Shown here piece by piece: positions 7,601-16,640 of a DNA stretch of 64,000 bases. A program made the translations under genes and the position numbers. The notes beneath the pieces are model-generated. The model worked only from the letters and a program-made list of their open reading frames with translations. It searched no databases and was not told the origin of the DNA. Origin of the DNA: Levilactobacillus tujiorum (GTDB taxonomy: Bacteria; Bacillota; Bacilli; Lactobacillales; Lactobacillaceae). The stretch lies in NCBI RefSeq assembly GCF_012641185.1, contig NZ_JAAXLK010000001.1, forward strand, positions 124,001 through 188,000. Reading direction: 5' to 3'. Position 1 is the stretch's first letter. The number at the start of each line of letters is the position of its first letter.

Positions 7601-9511
7601 GTGAAAGAAGGCTTAATCTTGCTAGGAAGTAAGGGGGTACGATGGCTAACAATCGTACTGGCAACGTTACTGATAGCTGATTTTTATCAACAATTTAGAA
7701 CGGGGAAGGGGCTGGTCGCTCAGGCGGCGACAACGATTCCAGGGAAAGGTACTCAGAGCGACGCCCCAATTGGGATGTTAGGTTTTTACCTGACAACGGG
7801 GTTCAACTTGCAGCCAGACGATAGCTATACGTCGGTGAACCATCCGCGTATTTTAACGACATCGACGGTGCATTCACTGCTGAGTGCCGTGAATATATTT
7901 GCTTCAGATCATTTTCAATGGGCTCAATCCACAAATGAAGGCAAACAATGGACCGATGTCAATGGTGCCAGCTCGGCCGACTTGGAGGTTACGCCAACCA
8001 AGGTGGGCACGGTGTATTACCAGCAACGCTTTCAATATTTTTTTGGCTCGCCGATTCCCTTTGTGACACCCACGTACTATTCACGAGTGGCCGCTTTAAC
8101 GACGCTACCGGACCCCGTGCCGGCTACAGGACTATCAGTAACTGCGGACAGTGATTATCTCTATAACAATCAGGAAAGAGCCCAGCAAACTTATGTACAC
8201 GCAACGCCAACGCCGGTTAATGCGACCGGTAATTTGGATTGGACGAGCTCAGATCCGAGCTTAGCGACGGTCACATCGAAGGGACTCGTGACGGCTAATA
8301 AATCGGGCAAGGTGGGCACTGTCCAAATCACGGGGGCGATGACTAACGATAATGGTCGGCAAGTAACCGCCGCGGTGTCGATTTCGATTGGTGGCGGGCT
8401 GGACGATCAAAGAGTAGCGGCAGGGCAGACAGCAACTTTTCGGGTGCGGGGAAAATTTGAACAAGCCCCCGCACTCGTTACCTGGCATCGAGTGGCGACG
8501 GATGGTCGCGATACCGTTGTCAGTCGGACCACGCAGCTGAGCTACACGACGCCGGCGACGACAATGGCTGACGATCAAGCCAACTATTATGCAGAGATTA
8601 AGGTGAGCGACGATGTCGACCAAGTGTTGACGACGGGGCGGGCAAAATTAACAGTGATTCCGGATCGCACGCCGGCCGTTACGGTGACGAGTACGGTCAG
8701 AAATCTGACGGATGATAAAGGCAATACGCCAACGATGCTGACTAACGTGATTAACGGGGATACCTGTGTCATCACGGGAGCAGTGACGGATAAGAATGCG
8801 CAGTCGCGACTCGTCGATGGTGACTTTATGATTAAGCTTCCGGGTGATGCGACGGATACAACGGCCAAAGTTGACGGGCAACCGGCCCATTATTATACGG
8901 TGGTTCAAGGAATGGACGTAGTTGTGGTCGTTAGTGGACAGAGCTTCACGGACATTAAGACGCATAGCTTCTCCATAAAATTTACGACCCATAAAACGAA
9001 CAATCTCGTCTATAAGACGGGCGTCCAGCTGATGGGCTATGCCGATACCAGTCGGAGTCATGTGTTGGATACCTATCAGGGAAATGATGTGATCTTGAAC
9101 TTTACGGACGGTCAGCTCAGTGCAACGGCAAATGATGTGGATTTTGGTCAGCTAACGATGACTAACGTTGGTCAGGAACTGCCGGGTAAGGCACTAGGAG
9201 ATGGGGAGTTGCTGGACGTGACCGATCATCGACGGGTTAAGGCGGCCAGTCAAGTCGAGTTGCGACAGGAGGCGGCGCTGAATAATGGGGCAACGAATTT
9301 GGCGGCCACACTGATGTTTACCAAACGTGATGGCCTATCGCAAACATTGTCATCGGCCAATCAGGTAGTGGGAATTACGCCAGCGGGGACTTTGGTGTCG
9401 CCGATTGGTGAAGCGCAAGGAGATCATTTGAACGTTAAGGTATCCGATGGGGCCTTTCAGCCGGGTAGGTATACCACGAAGCTAGATTGGACGGTGGTGT
9501 TGGGTCCCTAG
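7601..9511 (+). CDS. Secreted WxL-like cell-surface protein with Ig-like domain
   Basis: 636 residues from GTG. A signal peptide (hydrophobic stretch at about 14-28, cleavage near LVAQA) shows export. Around 170-260 there is a bacterial Ig-like (BIG2-type) module with DWTSSDPSLATVTSKGLVTA. The last ~130 residues look like a WxL domain: VDFGQLTM, a block of Asp/Gly-rich text, and a final GRYTTKLDWTVVLGP, where WTV takes the place of the distal WxL triplet. WxL domains bind peptidoglycan non-covalently. No LPxTG anchor is present. It stands alone, whereas WxL proteins usually come in csc-type clusters. A role in surface interaction is an inference. Confidence 0.7.
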   Translation: MKEGLILLGSKGVRWLTIVLATLLIADFYQQFRTGKGLVAQAATTIPGKGTQSDAPIGMLGFYLTTGFNLQPDDSYTSVNHPRILTTSTVHSLLSAVNIFASDHFQWAQSTNEGKQWTDVNGASSADLEVTPTKVGTVYYQQRFQYFFGSPIPFVTPTYYSRVAALTTLPDPVPATGLSVTADSDYLYNNQERAQQTYVHATPTPVNATGNLDWTSSDPSLATVTSKGLVTANKSGKVGTVQITGAMTNDNGRQVTAAVSISIGGGLDDQRVAAGQTATFRVRGKFEQAPALVTWHRVATDGRDTVVSRTTQLSYTTPATTMADDQANYYAEIKVSDDVDQVLTTGRAKLTVIPDRTPAVTVTSTVRNLTDDKGNTPTMLTNVINGDTCVITGAVTDKNAQSRLVDGDFMIKLPGDATDTTAKVDGQPAHYYTVVQGMDVVVVVSGQSFTDIKTHSFSIKFTTHKTNNLVYKTGVQLMGYADTSRSHVLDTYQGNDVILNFTDGQLSATANDVDFGQLTMTNVGQELPGKALGDGELLDVTDHRRVKAASQVELRQEAALNNGATNLAATLMFTKRDGLSQTLSSANQVVGITPAGTLVSPIGEAQGDHLNVKVSDGAFQPGRYTTKLDWTVVLGP

Positions 9512-9514
9512 CTT

Positions 9515-9530
9515 TGTTTCATGTGAAACA
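9515..9530 (+). promoter_or_regulatory. parS-like site 2
   Basis: TGTTTCATGTGAAACA, starting 4 bases after the stop codon of the surface-protein gene; identical to site 1 and in the same orientation. Confidence 0.65.
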
Positions 9531-9710
9531 TCACCGAGCCGCTGCTTAAGGTAAGTAAGAGTGATACTTCCGGTGGGATTGTACGCAAGTCTTCGTTAAT
9601 CGTGGTTGGGATAGTATAATTAATTATGAGAAACGATTGGTCGTGCCAAAATGCGCTGACCAGTCGATGGACTTAATTTAAATTATGCAACCCAAAGGAG
9701 TACACCAACC

Positions 9711-11693
9711 ATGAAGCATATCGTAGCCGGGATCGTTGCGCACGTCGATGCTGGGAAGACGACCTTATCTGAAGCACTGTTGTATCGGTCGGGTGCGTTG
9801 CGGCAATTAGGGCGCGTCGATAACGGCGACGCCTTCCTAGATCCCGATGATTTGGAAAAGCAACGCGGAATCACAATTTTCTCGCATCAAGCGAGCTTAC
9901 AAGTTAACGATTTAGATCTGACCCTTCTGGATACACCGGGGCACGTGGATTTTGCCTCCCAAACGGAGCAGGTGCTTAGCGTCTTGGACTATGCTGTCTT
10001 GGTCGTCTCGGCGACGGATGGTATTCAGGGTTACACGCGGACATTATGGCGCTTACTGGCCCATTATCAGGTGCCGACCATTATCTTTGTGAATAAAATG
10101 GATGCAGATACCGCCGATCGTGAACGAGTACTGGATCAGCTCCAGCAGGTCTTTTCGTCCGGATGCATTGCCTTTAATGATGATCAGACCGCTGATGGAA
10201 AGATTCCAGCGACGGCCTATGAAGATATTGCCATGCAAAACGATGCGGTGCTGGAAGACTTCTTGGATTCAGGCACTGTGGCTGATGAGACGGTGCGCCA
10301 GATGATTGGTCGACGCGAAATCTTTCCTTGTTACTTTGGCGCGGCCTTAAAGCTTGATGGTGTGGATACCCTCTTGGCTGGGTTAGAACAATGGACGCAA
10401 GAACCGCAGTATACCGCTGATTTTGGCGCAAAGGTCTTTAAGATATCCCATGACGATAAGGGGGAACGGTTAACCTGGTTGCGGCTGACGGGCGGAAAAT
10501 TAGCCAACAAAACGACGATTCTTGACGAGCAAAAGGTGAATCAGATTCGCGTCTACAATGGGGCTAAGTTCACCATTCAACCGGCTGTCTCGGCGGGGAT
10601 GGTGTGTGCTATTCCTAATCTAACCGGAACACATCCCGGTCAGGGGTTGGGCATCCAGTCAGCTGGCAGAACGCCGGAGATTCAGCCAGTATTAAATTAT
10701 ACGTTGGATCCGCAAGACCACGATTTACACGAATGCCTGACCATTTTGCGGCAGCTCGAGGATGAAGATCCCCAGTTACACGTCGCTTGGTCAAGCCATT
10801 TACAAGAGATTCGGGTGCAGATCATGGGGGCCGTTCAATTGGAAATTCTCCAGCAGATTTTACATGAACGGTTCCACTTGGACGTAGGCTTCGGTGCGGG
10901 CAGCATTCTCTATAAGGAGACGCTCACGCAGGCCGTGGAAGGGGTTGGGCACTTCGAACCGTTACGGCACTATGCTGAAGTTCATTTACTCATCCAACCG
11001 GCGCCGCGCGGAAGTGGTGTGACGTTCGGAACGGACTGTGACCTAGAGGTCCTAGGTAAAAATTGGCAACATCAGGTCCTGACGAGTTTACGGGCCAAGG
11101 AACATCTGGGCGTGCTGACAGGCTCACCGCTAACTGACGTTAAAATTACGTTGGTGAGCGGCCGAGCTAGCATCGTACATTCCGTGGGTGGTGATTTCCG
11201 TGAGGCGACTTGGCGGGCAGTGCGCCAGGGCCTGATGATGGCAAAAACGCAGGGCCATGCCCAATTGCTAGAGCCGTGGTATCGGTTCCGACTAGAGGTC
11301 GGCCAGGATCAGGTTGGTCGCGCAATGACCGATATTCAGCGAATGCACGGTCAATTTGATACGCCGGATGCCGCCACGGTCGGCGGAGACGATATGACGG
11401 TGTTGACCGGTACTGCGCCAGTCGCGGAGATGCAGGGATACGTGCAGGAGGTTAATGCCTATACCCATGGCAAGGGTCAGCTGGAGTGCTTGATTGACGG
11501 CTACCGCCCTTGTCATAACGCAACGGCGGTTATCGCCGCGCAAGACTACGATCCAGTGGGGGATTTGGAGAATACACCGGGATCTGTCTTCTGTGCTCAC
11601 GGCGCCGGTTATCCAGTCCATTGGGATGACGTGCCGGCGATGGCCCACGTGGATTATGTGTATACGGTGGCTGAGTTGGCAAAATTAAATTAA
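9711..11693 (+). CDS. TetM/TetO-like ribosomal protection GTPase
   Basis: 660 residues, an EF-G-like translation GTPase. G1 AHVDAGKTTL, G2 KQRGITIF, G3 LDTPGHVDF and G4 VNKMD are all visible in the first 140 residues, followed by beta-barrel and EF-G III-V type domains. The family removes tetracycline from the 30S subunit in TetM/TetO/TetS. Lactobacilli commonly carry a chromosomal, more diverged paralogue annotated as tetracycline resistance protein whose resistance role is unproven. There is no mobile DNA around it, which argues for an intrinsic gene. AAAGGAG lies 9 bases before the ATG. An AGTATAAT-like -10 is at 9615-9620. Confidence 0.85.
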   Translation: MKHIVAGIVAHVDAGKTTLSEALLYRSGALRQLGRVDNGDAFLDPDDLEKQRGITIFSHQASLQVNDLDLTLLDTPGHVDFASQTEQVLSVLDYAVLVVSATDGIQGYTRTLWRLLAHYQVPTIIFVNKMDADTADRERVLDQLQQVFSSGCIAFNDDQTADGKIPATAYEDIAMQNDAVLEDFLDSGTVADETVRQMIGRREIFPCYFGAALKLDGVDTLLAGLEQWTQEPQYTADFGAKVFKISHDDKGERLTWLRLTGGKLANKTTILDEQKVNQIRVYNGAKFTIQPAVSAGMVCAIPNLTGTHPGQGLGIQSAGRTPEIQPVLNYTLDPQDHDLHECLTILRQLEDEDPQLHVAWSSHLQEIRVQIMGAVQLEILQQILHERFHLDVGFGAGSILYKETLTQAVEGVGHFEPLRHYAEVHLLIQPAPRGSGVTFGTDCDLEVLGKNWQHQVLTSLRAKEHLGVLTGSPLTDVKITLVSGRASIVHSVGGDFREATWRAVRQGLMMAKTQGHAQLLEPWYRFRLEVGQDQVGRAMTDIQRMHGQFDTPDAATVGGDDMTVLTGTAPVAEMQGYVQEVNAYTHGKGQLECLIDGYRPCHNATAVIAAQDYDPVGDLENTPGSVFCAHGAGYPVHWDDVPAMAHVDYVYTVAELAKLN

Positions 11694-11702
11694 AGGAATC
11701 AT

Positions 11703-11744
11703 GCAAGCAGTAATCGTGATGTTGGTGATGGCTGCTTGTTTTTT
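11703..11744 (+). terminator. Rho-independent terminator
   Basis: CAAGCAG pairs with CTGCTTG over a long loop, followed by six Ts. Confidence 0.7.
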
Positions 11745-11784
11745 ATGAAATAGTCAATCCTTTTAGTGGGTGGAGGAGTTCTCT

Positions 11785-12789
11785 ATGAAAAGAAATCGTG
11801 ATAAAGTGTTGGGAACCATCTATGGGCAGGCTATTGGTGACGCCATGGGGATGCCTTCAGAGCTGTGGCCGGTTGAAAAGATTCGCCAGCAGTTTGGTGG
11901 CCTAATCACTAAATTTTTGGACGGTCCACAGAACAATGATATTGCCTTGAACTTTACTAAAGGGCAATATACGGATGATACTAATCAAGCGTTAGCTATT
12001 TTAGATTCATTAATTGAGACGAATTGGCAACCGGATCAGAAAAATTTAGTCAAACACGTGATGGCTTGGGCAGATGCGGTAGGTGCTTGGGATAATAATA
12101 TTCTGGGGCCTAGTAGTAAAGCAGCATTGAAGGCAATCAAAGCTGGACAAGATCCAGCGCCAGTGACAGCCACGGCTTTAACCAACGGTGCCGGAATGCG
12201 GATTGCGCCGATTGGAACGCTATTTACGCCAGACCAAATTAACGAACTGGTTCAGATGGTCTATGAGGTTAGTCGCATTACCCATTCTAGTGATGTCGCA
12301 GTGAGCGGGGCTAGTATGATCGCTGGTGCGGTGACCGCTGCGATGGCCGATTATTCATGGGATGACATTATTACCTATGCTCTTGAGGCTAATGACTTAG
12401 GTTATCAATTGGGTCAACCAACCTGGGCGGCTAAGACCCATGACCGTCTGCGATTAGGAGTAAAGTTAGCCCACGAGTTGAGCGACGATGAAGTAAAATT
12501 CAGCCAGGCAATTTATGAGGTTGTGGGAACTGGCACGATGATTTCAGAAAGCATTCCAGCGGCCCTGGCTATTGCCTACTACACCCGCGATGTGAAGAGG
12601 TGTGCGTTGCTCTGTGCGAACCTCGGTGGCGACACCGATACGATTGGGGCAATGGCGACTGCGATCTGTGGTGCCAAGAATGGGGTAGCCGCTATTGATC
12701 CAGCTTGGCGTAAGACCATTGACCAAGAAAACCCGCAACACGACATTGAGGCATATGCTGATCAGATTTTGAAGTTTAAAACGGACTAG
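11785..12789 (+). CDS. ADP-ribosylglycohydrolase family protein
   Basis: 334 residues. The fold is recognised from GTIYGQAIGDAMGMPSELW at the start, GQYTDDTNQALAILDSLI (metal-binding DDT) near residue 60, TNGAGMRIAPIG, and NLGGDTDTIGAMATAICGA near the end, where the Asp pair completes the two-Mg site. Members of the DraG/ARH group remove ADP-ribose from proteins or hydrolyse related nucleosides. The ATG at 11785 follows TGGAGGAG by about 8 bases; an in-frame upstream start lies inside the ribosome site. A second member of the family is at 30220-31158. The natural substrate is unknown. Confidence 0.85.
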   Translation: MKRNRDKVLGTIYGQAIGDAMGMPSELWPVEKIRQQFGGLITKFLDGPQNNDIALNFTKGQYTDDTNQALAILDSLIETNWQPDQKNLVKHVMAWADAVGAWDNNILGPSSKAALKAIKAGQDPAPVTATALTNGAGMRIAPIGTLFTPDQINELVQMVYEVSRITHSSDVAVSGASMIAGAVTAAMADYSWDDIITYALEANDLGYQLGQPTWAAKTHDRLRLGVKLAHELSDDEVKFSQAIYEVVGTGTMISESIPAALAIAYYTRDVKRCALLCANLGGDTDTIGAMATAICGAKNGVAAIDPAWRKTIDQENPQHDIEAYADQILKFKTD

Positions 12790-12859
12790 TTCTGTCGTCT
12801 GATATGATGGTCGTTCGGGCGGTCATGTAACCTTTTAATAATTAAGTAATAAATAGCAA

Positions 12860-12895
12860 CGTCGTGATTTTAACCACTAAAATCACGACGTTTTT
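12860..12895 (+). terminator. Rho-independent terminator
   Basis: CGTCGTGATTTTA pairs perfectly with TAAAATCACGACG over a 5-base loop, followed by five Ts. Confidence 0.9.
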
Positions 12896-13003
12896 CGATG
12901 AAACGTCATAATTTGTCGTGGGTAATGGATATAATTAAAAATTGAGAGGCGCCTTCAATGGCCGACCAGTTCAAAAGACATAATTGTGGAAAGTAGGGAC
13001 GTT

Positions 13004-13471
13004 ATGGTTAAAAAAGTTGCTTGGCTCGGCGCACTGATTATCTTGGGTGTGACGGGTGGCGTGATGGGCATGACGCAGCCGGCCGCAGCTAAATCCTACG
13101 GCTCACCTAAGACTTTGCGTGGTGTTAAGTACACGCGGACAACCCCAGTTCGTTCGCGGGGAACGTGGTACAACTGGGATCGCAATATCGGGGCCAGCAA
13201 GATCATCGTGAAGAAGCACCAGGTTAAATGGTATTCCAAGCCCCATAAGCATGGAAAATGGCATCACGATCAAACGCTGACCGGAAAGAAACTTTACGTA
13301 TACCGTCAGACGTTGCAGCGTAAAAAGATGTTTGGCTTCTACGCAGCTTACGAGGACGATTTTAACTTTTTCTACACGGGCACCAAGAAGCTCAAAGGAA
13401 AGACCGTTAAGTATATGTCGTCAGCTGGTCTGTACACGTATTATCACGCTTGGAAATACGCGGTTCGTTAG
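13004..13471 (+). CDS. Small secreted basic protein, paralogue of the 124-693 protein
   Basis: 155 residues. The signal peptide runs MVKKVAWLGALIILGVTGGV with a likely cut after QPAAA. The mature part is very rich in Lys, His, Tyr and Trp, so it is strongly basic and may bind the anionic cell wall. RGTWYNWD and SKIIVKKHQVKWYSK correspond to RGTWYGYQ and SKLVIHKKGFKV in the protein at 124-693. No domain is recognised. A longer GTG start at 12986 is possible, but TAGGG sits 5 bases before the ATG at 13004 and the signal peptide begins there. Confidence 0.75.
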   Translation: MVKKVAWLGALIILGVTGGVMGMTQPAAAKSYGSPKTLRGVKYTRTTPVRSRGTWYNWDRNIGASKIIVKKHQVKWYSKPHKHGKWHHDQTLTGKKLYVYRQTLQRKKMFGFYAAYEDDFNFFYTGTKKLKGKTVKYMSSAGLYTYYHAWKYAVR

Positions 13472-13500
13472 GCTAGTAGCGCTGAATTCAGCAAGTAGAT

Positions 13501-13549
13501 AATAAGGAGGGGCATCACCGGGAAGTTAGGCGATTCCCCTCCTTATTAT
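13501..13549 (+). terminator. Inverted repeat, probable terminator
   Basis: AATAAGGAGGGG (13501-13512) pairs perfectly with CCCCTCCTTATT (13536-13547) around a 23-base loop. The tail is TTATTATT, so termination is likely but not certain. Confidence 0.6.
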
Positions 13550-13700
13550 TAATAACTAATTAACAATAAGCAACCTACCTCAGTTAACTAGGAGAAAAGG
13601 TTACAACGTTTTACCCGTTTTCCTTGCGCTCTTTCCACCAATCCTGTAAACTGACAATTACACAAATTATGCAAACGTTTTAACGTAAAAGGGGTAGCTC

Positions 13701-14249
13701 ATGAAAATTAGTAAAAAGGTCTGGTTCGATGCGATTGGCGTGGGCTTGTTCACGTTGGTTTACAGTCTGATTATGGGCGGACTGTCACTGTGGATGGGTT
13801 CCGCGGCCTTCGTTGCCGTGTCGTATTTCTTTGGGGCCGGTTTTCCGAAAGATAAGCTGTGGAATATTCTGTTGAGCTTTGCACTGGGGATTCTCTGGGG
13901 GCTGATTGCTTTTCGGCTTCTGCAAATTCCCAGTATTGCACCGCTGTGGCCTAGCGCGATCATGTTTGGCTTGCTGACCTTCGTCGTCTTGTTCTTACAG
14001 GGGACGATTATGAAATTCACGATTGTACCAGCTTGGTTGATTGCGTGGGGAACCACGATGCTGATTATTACCAACATCACGGTTCATAACTGGTCGCTTT
14101 TTGTCGTTCAGCTCTACGGCTCGATGCTATTAGGAATCTTTGTGATCGGCTATGCGTCAGACTTTTTTAAGCAAATCATGCTGCGGCTCTTTCCAGATAA
14201 GGAACAGGATAAGCCCGTTGACGCCGTAACCGAAGATGAACAGGATTAA
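13701..14249 (+). CDS. DUF1097 family membrane protein
   Basis: 182 residues with about five transmembrane helices spread over residues 8-150, followed by an acidic cytosolic tail ending DKEQDKPVDAVTEDEQD. The pattern of helices with SAAFVAVSYFFGAGFP matches the DUF1097 family, whose function is not established. AAAAGGGG lies 8 bases before the ATG. It is monocistronic, with a clear terminator just after. Confidence 0.7.
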   Translation: MKISKKVWFDAIGVGLFTLVYSLIMGGLSLWMGSAAFVAVSYFFGAGFPKDKLWNILLSFALGILWGLIAFRLLQIPSIAPLWPSAIMFGLLTFVVLFLQGTIMKFTIVPAWLIAWGTTMLIITNITVHNWSLFVVQLYGSMLLGIFVIGYASDFFKQIMLRLFPDKEQDKPVDAVTEDEQD

Positions 14250-14254
14250 TCGTT

Positions 14255-14290
14255 AAATGACCAATGCTAATCCGGCATTGGTCATTTTTT
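14255..14290 (+). terminator. Rho-independent terminator
   Basis: AATGACCAATGC pairs with GCATTGGTCATT and is followed by a T-run, 5 bases after the stop codon. Confidence 0.9.
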
Positions 14291-14389
14291 ATGGGATCAT
14301 TGAGCGTAAGGCACACAGCCCAGCAGCCGCATCACCCATTTTCAGTAATGGCGGTTCCTGGTAAACTAGATTAAAAGCGGGGTGCAGTT

Positions 14390-15274
14390 ATGCAAATTAC
14401 AGAAGGTTTCATGCCATTTCAAAACTATCAAACGTACTACCGAGTGGTGGGAGATCTGAACAACGGTCAAACACCACTCCTTCTCCTTCACGGCGGCCCG
14501 GGGTCAACTCACAATTACTTCGAGGCGTTCGACCAGCTCACGGCGCAGACGGGGCGTCCAGTGGTAATGTATGATCAGCTGGGTTGTGGCAAATCGGATA
14601 TGCCAGACAATCCCAGTCTGTGGACCGCGGCAACGTGGATGGCGGAGCTGCAAGCGTTACGTCAGTATTTAGGCTTGCAGCAAATTCACTTGCTCGGTCA
14701 ATCATGGGGTGGGATGCTCGCCATTATTTACCTCTGTGATCATCGCCCCCAAGGCATTCAGAGCCTGACGCTGGCTAGCACGTTGTCCTCAGCTAAACTT
14801 TGGGCGCAAGAGCAGCATCGAATGATTGGCTTCATGGCGCCCGATGACCAAGCCGCCATTGCCCACGCGGAAACGACCGGTGACTTTACCCAACCCGATT
14901 ACGTGACGGCCAATCGACACTTTATGGAACGTCATGCTGCGGGGCCCGTCACGGCAGCATCGCCAGAATTTCTTCGCTGGCCGAAGCGTAGTGGGACCAC
15001 CGCGTACACCACTGCTTGGGGGCCCAATGAATACTGTCCGACTGGGACTCTCAGCGACTACGAGTACACTGAGCAGCTCACCAAGCTGACGGTGCCCACG
15101 TTGGTGACCAGTGGCGTTAACGATCTCTGTACCCCACTGGTGGCGAAGACGATGGTGGATCATTTGCCACAAGTGGAATGGACGCTATTCGCCCACAGCC
15201 GGCACATGGCGTTTATCGAGGAGCCCGCAGCCTATTTGGCACGATTGACGACCTGGCTGGCAAAGCATGACTGA
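14390..15274 (+). CDS. pepI: Proline iminopeptidase (alpha/beta hydrolase)
   Basis: 294 residues. It would release N-terminal proline from peptides in the cytosol, one step of casein or peptide use in lactic acid bacteria. HGGPG at 34-38 is the oxyanion-hole signature of the S33 family. The nucleophile is Ser105 in GQSWGG, the acid probably Asp245 in GVNDLCTP and the base His272 in HSRHM. The cap domain lies between about 130 and 220. Length and motifs also fit L-amino-acid amidases of the same family, so the exact substrate is not proven. It is a single gene with its own terminator. Confidence 0.85.
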   Translation: MQITEGFMPFQNYQTYYRVVGDLNNGQTPLLLLHGGPGSTHNYFEAFDQLTAQTGRPVVMYDQLGCGKSDMPDNPSLWTAATWMAELQALRQYLGLQQIHLLGQSWGGMLAIIYLCDHRPQGIQSLTLASTLSSAKLWAQEQHRMIGFMAPDDQAAIAHAETTGDFTQPDYVTANRHFMERHAAGPVTAASPEFLRWPKRSGTTAYTTAWGPNEYCPTGTLSDYEYTEQLTKLTVPTLVTSGVNDLCTPLVAKTMVDHLPQVEWTLFAHSRHMAFIEEPAAYLARLTTWLAKHD

Positions 15275-15309
15275 GTGTGGGATTCACCGATTCTTAGCAG
15301 ATTAAAAAG

Positions 15310-15354
15310 ACACCCACCGCTTTCTTCTGGTAAATCAGAGAGCGGTGGGTGTTT
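15310..15354. terminator. Rho-independent terminator
   Basis: ACACCCACCGCT pairs with AGCGGTGGGTGT, flanked by A and T runs. Confidence 0.8.
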
Positions 15355-15355
15355 G

Positions 15356-15520
15356 AGTTTGACATTAAAGGTCGTTGGTGTAGCGGTTCATTTCGATACG
15401 GAAGAGTCCAAGCAAAAGTGTCAGGGGTTTATGACGTTTGCCGAAAACACCTGTCCAGTCATGGACAATCTCACGAACACCGTGTCAGTCAAGCGAACCG
15501 GCGTAGCTAAAATTGACTGA
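15356..15520 (+). pseudogene. Remnant of an OsmC-like gene (C-terminal part only)
   Basis: An in-frame stretch of 54 codons with no start of its own reads VHFDTEESKQKCQGFMTF then AENTCPVMDNLTNTVSV. This resembles the end of OsmC/Ohr-type peroxiredoxins, where a Cys in a 'CPV' context is part of the active site. Everything before it (fold, first Cys) is missing and a terminator hairpin abuts it. It is best read as a decayed gene fragment. The assignment rests on motif resemblance only. Confidence 0.45.
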
Positions 15521-15604
15521 AAAATGTTGGGGTCTGGGACAACCGTCGCAGGTCCTTTTCGTCTCCGCAATTTCAGCTAACTGGCGGTTGGTGCATCTCA
15601 CTTT

Positions 15605-15620
15605 TGTTTCATGTGAAACA
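15605..15620 (+). promoter_or_regulatory. parS-like site 3
   Basis: TGTTTCATGTGAAACA, in the noncoding gap between the OsmC remnant and yaaA; identical to sites 1 and 2. Confidence 0.65.
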
Positions 15621-15731
15621 TCGTAGTGCATTAAATTCGCCAAAAGTTTCCGGTAGGGTGCAACAAAATCAGCCGATTTGGTGTTAGTAGAAGTATAGGG
15701 GGATATGCGGCATTTCGCTAAACGGGCCAGT

Positions 15732-15765
15732 AAAAAGCCCACCGAGAGGGTTTCTCAGTAGGCTT
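15732..15765 (-). terminator. Terminator of yaaA
   Basis: On the minus strand AAGCC..GAGA pairs with TCTC..GGGCTT, then Ts; it lies 19 bases after the stop codon. Confidence 0.65.
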
Positions 15766-15783
15766 CACCGCCACTTATGGTTA

Positions 15784-16560
15784 TCAGAGATTTTTCGGGC
15801 TATGAGAATTAGCTGTTTTTTGATAAATAAAGACGAAATTGTCGGGTGTCGAACGTTCCGGTGCGTAGGCCCAATCGGGATGGTTGAAGGCCGCCACGTC
15901 GTTAAGGTGTTGGGCTTGCCGTTCCGCTAAGAAACGCACCATTTCACCACGCGCCATCTTGGCCAGGGTAGCTTTAGTCTTCAATTTTCCGGCGACTAGA
16001 CTGCCGAAAGTTACCGTCACGAAGGGCTGATTGGGCGCCAAGTAAGGCGTGATGGTCTTGGCGTATTCCCGTGAGGCCAGGTTGATAATGGGTTCCGGCG
16101 TGGGCGTGAGCGCCTGGTAAAGCTGGCTTCCCCAGAAGGCGTAGAGGTTGGGGGCGTCGGCTACTGGTAAACGCGATTGCATTTCTAGGCGATAGGGAAC
16201 GACGCCATCAAACGGCCGTAAGATGCCGTAAAAACCGGAGAGAATTCTTAGGTTGGTGCGGACGTAGTTCAGAGCGGGTGCCGTGAACAAGTCGGGAGCC
16301 ATGTACTGATATTGAATGCCGCTAAAAGCCAACAAGGTGGGCGTCAACTGGCGAGTTAAGTCCAGCTGGTGTAACCAATCGTAGTTGGGCTGGGCCAGTT
16401 TGTCGCTACAGTGCCAGAGTACTTTAGCTTCCGGATAACTCAGTTGGCGCAGACGATCGAGAATGAGCTGGGTGCGATCCAGATACTGTGGCCGCCCCTC
16501 ACAAGCGAACGTATCGGTGTCAACAACCATCTTTTTAGCGGGAGCGATGATAATTTTCAT
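15784..16560 (-). CDS. yaaA: Peroxide stress protein YaaA (UPF0246)
   Basis: 258 residues, the full family length. Characteristic stretches are MKIIIAPAKKM, CSDKLAQPNYDWL, LLAFSGIQYQYM, RILSGFYGILRPFDGVVPYRLEM, NLASREYAK and VTVTFGS. In E. coli YaaA limits free intracellular iron during H2O2 stress; the same role here is inferred. AGAAGG lies upstream of the ATG. Its promoter region faces the structured element at 16641-16956 in divergent orientation. Confidence 0.9.
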   Translation of the reverse strand: MKIIIAPAKKMVVDTDTFACEGRPQYLDRTQLILDRLRQLSYPEAKVLWHCSDKLAQPNYDWLHQLDLTRQLTPTLLAFSGIQYQYMAPDLFTAPALNYVRTNLRILSGFYGILRPFDGVVPYRLEMQSRLPVADAPNLYAFWGSQLYQALTPTPEPIINLASREYAKTITPYLAPNQPFVTVTFGSLVAGKLKTKATLAKMARGEMVRFLAERQAQHLNDVAAFNHPDWAYAPERSTPDNFVFIYQKTANSHSPKNL

Positions 16561-16640
16561 GGTCCAAGTGGCCTTCTTTCGGGAAGAATTAGGCTTTAAT
16601 CATAGCATAATTGATGACTACAAGTAGATAATATAAGTCC

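Noticed and set aside
13670-13683. cre-like sequence TGCAAACGTTTTAA before the DUF1097 gene
   Set aside because: Two mismatches at conserved positions of the CcpA consensus; too weak to list as a site.
15485-15742. 85-codon minus-strand frame between the OsmC remnant and yaaA
   Set aside because: It crosses parS-like site 3 and has no ribosome site, signal or domain.
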